NCBI GenBank assembly: GCA_961205875.1
Contig: OY540817.1
Span: 17,271,001-17,335,000 of the forward strand
Length of the DNA stretch: 64,000 bases
Direction: 5' to 3'
Source of the DNA: Sialis fuliginosa
Taxonomy: Eukaryota > Arthropoda > Insecta > Megaloptera > Sialidae
Shown: positions 58,722 to 64,000 of the stretch, one piece after another
Numbering within the stretch: the stretch's first letter is position 1
Layout of the letters: each line of letters opens with the position of its first letter
The notes under the pieces: generated by a model
The model's database searches: none
What the model was told of the DNA's origin: nothing
What the model saw: only the letters and a program-made list of their open reading frames with translations
Made by a program: the position numbers and the translations under genes

Positions 58722-59763
58722 AAATAAAAGTAGAAAAATAAGAAACTATACATTATACTTGTTTATTATTGTATAATCACAATAATTTTATTGTAGGAAA
58801 ATTAATTTAAAAAAAATGGAAAAGTACATATCCCATATTCAAACCAAGTATTTATAATGATTCTTATACAGAAAAATATGTCAACGTTGTAAACACAGAT
58901 GGCAGCACAATGCAATATTTTTTATCTTTTATGTATAATTTATAACGTATAGTCTGTTTCATTTAAGATTGCAATGGTGGGCGGGGACTAGATGGTACGA
59001 TTCACACAGGCACTATTCTAACCAACAGAATAAAGATAATAAGAAGTGAGACTTCACATTAAAAAACTGGCAATTGTTTTGTTCATATAATTTGTAAGAA
59101 ATAAAACTCACCTTTGCTTTATGAATATTAGTTTTCTAATATCCTAATGTCGATAATATAATACACATTTTTAGATTAACTAATCTTGCAGTTTGAATTT
59201 GAATTTAATAGCATTTGTTTCCAAGGAAACATGAACTATAATCTTAAATGAAACAGACTATAGGTATTCATTTTTATAGACTTGAATTTTACCCATTTAA
59301 TTATTTTGATAGAAAAAATTATAACATCTTAATATTTTAGTATTTAATGTGAAATACGACGTCATTATATTTAAGTATTTTATTTTTTAGTTAAAAATAT
59401 ATATATATTTGTGATTGGTGTAATGTATTTGTATATATTGTTAATAAATAATTGAATGTTTAATTGCGTATTATTTATATATATTTTAACGAATTGTCCA
59501 GAGGAAAATTTATCGTTAACGAAATATCTTGACGAATTTCAAAATGAAAAAAAATCTCGAGATTTTAATCTCAAGTAATAATAATCGGATTTAACCTATA
59601 AATAATAAAAAATAATTCCAGCGCCTACTCGTTAACAAATTTAATATTTTCTTACTTTTTCACAATCAAAGAAAATTTAAATATTAAATTATTAAGGTCA
59701 TACTATTAGCACTTAATATTTTTACTGATAATTTGTTGTAACATTTACACTTGGTCTTTCAAC
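58722..59763. other. Intergenic region between the GPCR and the second tRNA-Glu
   Basis: It holds the GPCR 3' UTR and a TA-flanked MITE (58950-59270). No other gene seen. Confidence 0.5.
58950..59270. mobile_element. TA-flanked MITE with 24-bp terminal inverted repeats
   Basis: TAGTCTGTTTCATTTAAGAT at the left is matched by its complement at the right (ending GAAACAGACTA). TA is present on both sides (58948-58949, 59271-59272). 321 bp, non-coding, Tc1/mariner-like. Confidence 0.75.
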
Positions 59764-59835
59764 TCCGGTATGGTCTAGTGGCTAGGATATCTGGCTTTCA
59801 CCCAGGAGGCTCGGGTTCGATTCCCGGTACCGGAA
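59764..59835 (+). tRNA. tRNA-Glu (anticodon TTC), second copy
   Basis: Identical to the copy at 58458 across the 72-nt body, with the same A and B boxes and a following T run (ATTTTTTATTTTT). The flanks differ from those of the first copy, so only the tRNA body is conserved. Confidence 0.97.
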
Positions 59836-60390
59836 ATATTTTTTATTTTTATTTTTTAAGAAATTCATATCGCTTATGCAAGTAATATTTATTTTCCAAC
59901 AATTAACATCTAAAAATTATAATAGTTAGGTCAATTTTAGACAAAAATTCTCAAAATATGTAAAAATCGTGTTGCCTTGCCATTTTTTAACGTGTAACGA
60001 TACTAACAGATAAGTGGTTCTTATATGATCTCACACTTTGAAAAAATGTATCATAGATGGTGCTGTATGTCAAAATAGCAATAAAATTATTTTTTTAAAT
60101 ATTCAAATTTTTTCCAAAAACTTTTTTGTAAAAGATTTGTTATTTTGTTATGCAAATTGATTAATTAATTAATAGTGCCTTAAAATATGAAATGATTGGG
60201 TCGTTAGTAAAAATTTATTAATTTATAATACTTTTATAATAATATACCCAGGGGCGTCCTTAGAAAATTTTCCAAAGTGGAGAGGAAAATATTTTTAATT
60301 AAAATTTTCAAAATATTTTTCCCACAAAATTTAGTTTAGGCGAATCAAACCATAATCTCCTATCAACGAATTGGTTCAAATGGCTCGAGT

Positions 60391-60551
60391 CAGTGGCATA
60401 GTAATAAAAATCTTCGGGGGGGGGGGGGGGGGGGGATAAATACATATGAGTTAAATTTTTTGAAGGTATTTTGAACTGATGTTTTTTCAAAACACTATAT
60501 TTCGGGGCGGGTGGGGGTTCATCACCAAAAAAACCCATTACTACGTCACTA
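60391..60551. mobile_element. hAT-like MITE containing a 20-G run (poly-G repeat, copy 2)
   Basis: CAGTGGCATAGTAATA at the left and the reverse-complemented right end TAGTGACGTAGTAATG form inverted repeats. The interior includes a run of 20 G (60416-60435) followed by ATAAATACATATGAG, as in the copy at 24848-24970. No matching 8-bp duplication is seen. Confidence 0.55.
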
Positions 60552-60931
60552 AAAACACTATTTTTTCCCATATCTACCCTATATTTAAAATAAAATAGTA
60601 AAACATAAATAAACTTACCTTGATTTCAATGATCACCTTTAAAAAGTGGATAAATAATGGAAAATAAGAAAACTGTTTATCTATTCACGTGTTTTATTTA
60701 CACAATTCGCTTGTGACTTTGTTACACAGCGAGGAATAGAAACCGTCTATAGGACACATCACAAATGACAATACTATGTAATTACATAACTCTAGGTACA
60801 ATATTTGTGTTCTCGATCGTTGTTACAAGGACCGTTTTGAGCTTTAAGTACAAAAACATCACAAATAGTTCGATTACAGAATAATGCGCGCGTCGAAATT
60901 TCTTACAAAAACTAGATTTAAAATACAATAA

Positions 60932-61263
60932 TGTCCGGTATCATAAAGAACCTAACAAATTTGTTAGCTAACAAGCACTTTCAACTGAGATATCAAACTT
61001 ATATGACAGTTCTTTTGGAGTTTGTTGATGACTTTGACAAGTTTCGCGCACGCGTTGAAGGTAAATACAAACGGTATTAAAACAGTGGTGATGTTATGAA
61101 AATTATTTTGTACGGCCAAAGATGCCAACTGTGTTACAATTAGTTGAAGTGTCACTGCTCTAAATTCCATAACTAATCCATAGATACTAGTACAGTATTA
61201 ATACCCCATTTGAATGTAATTGCTAGCTAACAAATTTTGTTAGGTCCTTTATAATACCGGGCA
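60932..61263. mobile_element. PIF/Harbinger-like MITE, copy C
   Basis: It starts TGTCCGGTATCATAAAG and ends TAATACCGGGCA, with TAA on both sides (60929-60931 and 61264-61266). 332 bp. Close match to copy B. Confidence 0.82.
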
Positions 61264-61415
61264 TAAAACTAGCTGAATTTGTCAACAACAAGGCCAAAAA
61301 GAAATATAAAAAAAAAGATTTTAAATATTTTTGCCCCCAATTTTGTTTAAATTTCTAGTAACTTGTATCTATTTGGAAATTACACTTAAATGAACATAGA
61401 AAACAGATACATTTA

Positions 61416-61745
61416 TGTCCAGTATTATAAAGGAGCTAGCAAAATTTGCTAGCTAGCAATTCATTTCAAATGGGGTATTAATTCTGTACTAGTATCTATG
61501 GATTATCTATGGAATTTAGAGCAGTGACACTTCAACTAATTGTAACACAGTTGGCATCTTTCACCGTACAAAATAATTTTTATAATATCACCACTGTTTT
61601 AATACCGTTGGTATTTACCTACAACGCGTGCGCGAAACTTGTCAGTCTTCAACAAACTCTAAATTAACTGTCATATAAGTTTGATATCTCATTTGAAAGT
61701 GCTTGCTAGTTAGCAAATTTGCTAGCTCCTTTATAATACCGGACA
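61416..61745. mobile_element. PIF/Harbinger-like MITE, copy D (opposite orientation to C)
   Basis: It starts TGTCCAGTATTATAAAGG and ends TATAATACCGGACA, with TTA on both sides (61413-61415 and 61746-61748). 330 bp. Its interior is the reverse complement of copy C. Confidence 0.82.
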
Positions 61746-62973
61746 TTAATTTATTTTATACATACATACATATCAAGCAATCTGTTTCATTATAGAAAAC
61801 TGTTACCAAAACTTGATGGTGGCCATTTTTTTCAAATGACATTTTCATCATTTTTACTATTATTTCCAAATATTTTGTAGGAGAAATGATGGTTTCAAAA
61901 TTTCAAATGTTAATGAATTATCACTGAAATACTTTTAAAGGCAATATAAAACATTTATTATTAATTAATTTTATAATTCCAAACAGTTGATATTTAGTTT
62001 AAGACCCGATTGATACGTCACTGACTTTACGGGGCACATTTTTGCGGAGCATACTGGTAACAAGTTATGAGTCCTAACTATATCTTTGTTTGTCTAAGGG
62101 TTGGTTAAATAAATAGTTATTTAACAGTTTAAGAAAAACTACTTGTAACTTTTGTCTATGAAACGGGGCACAAATACAATATTAAATATTAACTGTAAAA
62201 GTGCAGTTAAATCTAGTTTTTGTATAAGTTTGACACCATCTTAGAAAGTGAGGTTTTTCATGTGCATCCGGTTTTTTTAATATTATTTTTTTACTAAATC
62301 AAAATAAATGCACTTTATTTATTAAATTATTATTTTCTTAATATTTACATTTAATTATGTTAACTTCACTTTTTAAGAAATCGTTTAAATATTTCTTACA
62401 AGCAAATAAATTGCACAAAAAATATACAGTGTCACATATTTTCTAAATAAATAAAAAATTACAAAACGGAATATTTGTCAAAATAAATACAACAAAATTT
62501 TACACGAGGTACAAATTATTCCATTTAGTTTATGTTTTAAATATGCGGTTTAAGTACATTATATATTTAACTTATTTACACTAAATATTACCCAGGCAAA
62601 GAATATTTACGAAACAAATTTTATTTTCTATAAAAATAATATAATTCATATAATTTACGAAACAAACGTCGTGGATAAGAAAAAAATATGGTTACATAAA
62701 AAATGTTTAATACCCTGAAATCGCAAATCATAGAAATATTTTAATAGTCTTAAAATATTGATTTTTTTTTTAAATTTTAATTTATGACAAAATCTTAATA
62801 AAAACTCAAAAGTCATTCTTTTGATTTTGTGGGCTCAAAAACAATTGCACGACCTCATCAAAATTGCTCTTTGGACACATGTAGTATTAATTTGAAATTT
62901 TAATCCGCGGTATTATTTAGACCTAATAACAAAAATTAAAATTAAAACCATTTTTTGTATTCATATTGTCGAA

Positions 62974-63222
62974 CAGGGCCGTAACTACCACCGGGGCACC
63001 CGGAGGTTAGATGACCCCCGCGGCAACTTTTTTTTTGGTTCTAACTTGAAAATGTTCCACTTATTATAAATTTAGATTTTAATTACCCTTTTTTTTGTTG
63101 CCAAAATTAGCGACAAAAAAAAGTCATTAAAATTAAAATAAGTCATAAGCATTGCATATTATGGGGACCGCCCCTTCGGTCACTTCTTACCCCGGGCTCC
63201 CAAGCCTCTAGTTATGGCCCTG
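62974..63222. mobile_element. hAT-type MITE with 8-bp TSD
   Basis: CAGGGCCGTAACTA at the left and TAGTTATGGCCCTG at the right are inverted repeats. The flanks TTGTCGAA (62966-62973) and ATGTCGAA (63223-63230) match at seven of eight bases. 249 bp, non-coding. Confidence 0.78.
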
Positions 63223-64000
63223 ATGTCGAAGTTGTGTTTAATACTTTTATATTTGCGGTTTCACCAAAATATGTTAAATTTAGCAACCTTGTTAATTATC
63301 AGACCAATCAGAACCCAGTATTTAGAAGTTTACATTTAAATGTTTAGTTTTGATTGGTCTATTTGGAAATTACAATGATGCTAAAATTAATAGACTTTTG
63401 TTAGGTTACTTTAATATAAATAAAATAATATATTCGATTAGTTTAATATAAACAAGTGCGCGTATTAGGGGGGGGGGGGGGATATAATACAGTCGCAAAT
63501 ATTCTTTGCCGGTAAAATTGTAGGATTTCTAAAGCATATTATTAAGTACAATTATATCAATATTTATTTATATATATATTTATACCTATATATTATTATA
63601 TAGTATATTGCACTTTAACAAAAAGTAATTACTCACTCAAAGTATCTTTATAAAACAATTGTTTCATTCATTGAAAATGAAAATGTAAACCGTTATTGTC
63701 AGTACAGTTGATGTTAATTAATCTAAATTTTGAATTTTACAATAATATTGAGTAACCTGGATATCTTAGAAAAATATTTAAATACATATAATATATGGTA
63801 TTAATATAGAATATTGTTTTACTTTCTTCTGGTATTTTGCATATACATATTTTTAGAGATTATAAACGCAACATATATCGCGTGTAGAAAGTAGACATAT
63901 TTTCTTGTTAAAAAATAAATAGTCAAAATTTAAAATGTAATATTTAGTTTGCAAGAACGTAAATTTTAAATGAAAGAAATGAATTATAAATTATAATAAA

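Larger units (their letters stand above)
59836..64000. other. Repeat-rich right edge without recognised genes
   Basis: No protein or RNA gene recognised after the second tRNA. It contains a hAT-like MITE, two PIF-like MITEs in opposite orientation 150 bp apart, another hAT element with TSD, and a poly-G run near 63470. The remainder is AT-rich. Confidence 0.55.

Overview
The window is AT-rich insect nuclear DNA. Every gene is split by short GT-AG introns, there are no bacterial-type operons, and two tRNA-Glu(TTC) genes lie near the right end. A TATA-driven secreted Gly/Ser/His-rich cuticle-like gene and a peptide-type GPCR fit an arthropod, but I cannot name the order. Each gene model was built by hand from splice signals, reading-frame phase and recognisable protein sequence. 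In every model the exon lengths sum to a multiple of three.

Layout. 0.7-1.9 kb (-): an unrecognised protein with an N-myristoylation-type start, head-to-head with 2.5-5.3 kb (+), a membrane-anchored ENPP phosphodiesterase. 7.1-9.1 kb (+): its tandem paralogue, which lacks the C-terminal membrane anchor. 10.6-14.0 kb (-): DCAF6, a WD40 substrate receptor of CUL4-DDB1, head-to-head with 15.2-17.3 kb (+), TRAM, a translocon-associated ER protein. 21.3-29.4 kb (+): a four-exon secreted Gly/Ser/His-rich protein with repeat-filled introns. 31.4-32.4 kb (+): a secreted Lys/Glu-rich protein with clustered CxxC motifs, followed within 300 bp by a Tctex1-family dynein light chain (32.7-33.3 kb, +). PACRG (33.9-35.0 kb, -) faces that gene, and SLAIN (36.2-40.5 kb, -), a microtubule plus-end protein, follows PACRG. 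49.2-58.7 kb (+): a seven-exon class A peptide GPCR. One tRNA-Glu gene sits in its last intron and a second lies about 1.2 kb downstream.

The space between genes, and most large introns, is a bed of short non-autonomous transposons. No transposase or reverse transcriptase ORF was seen. Several elements can be delimited to the base by target-site duplications: three hAT-type elements (8-bp TSD), one of them a 1-kb fold-back in a GPCR intron; five PIF/Harbinger-like MITEs (TWA TSD) plus a sixth truncated copy; four TA-flanked mariner/pogo-like MITEs; and a fold-back repeat flanked by 11-bp direct repeats.

Possible functional links are limited. The Tctex1-type light chain, PACRG and SLAIN are all microtubule or axoneme related and lie side by side. 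The two ENPP genes are a local duplication with diverged membrane attachment. I see no prokaryote-style multi-gene system. The most novel material is the pair of unrecognised proteins (0.7-1.9 kb and 31.4-32.4 kb) and the fold-back elements inside transcribed introns.
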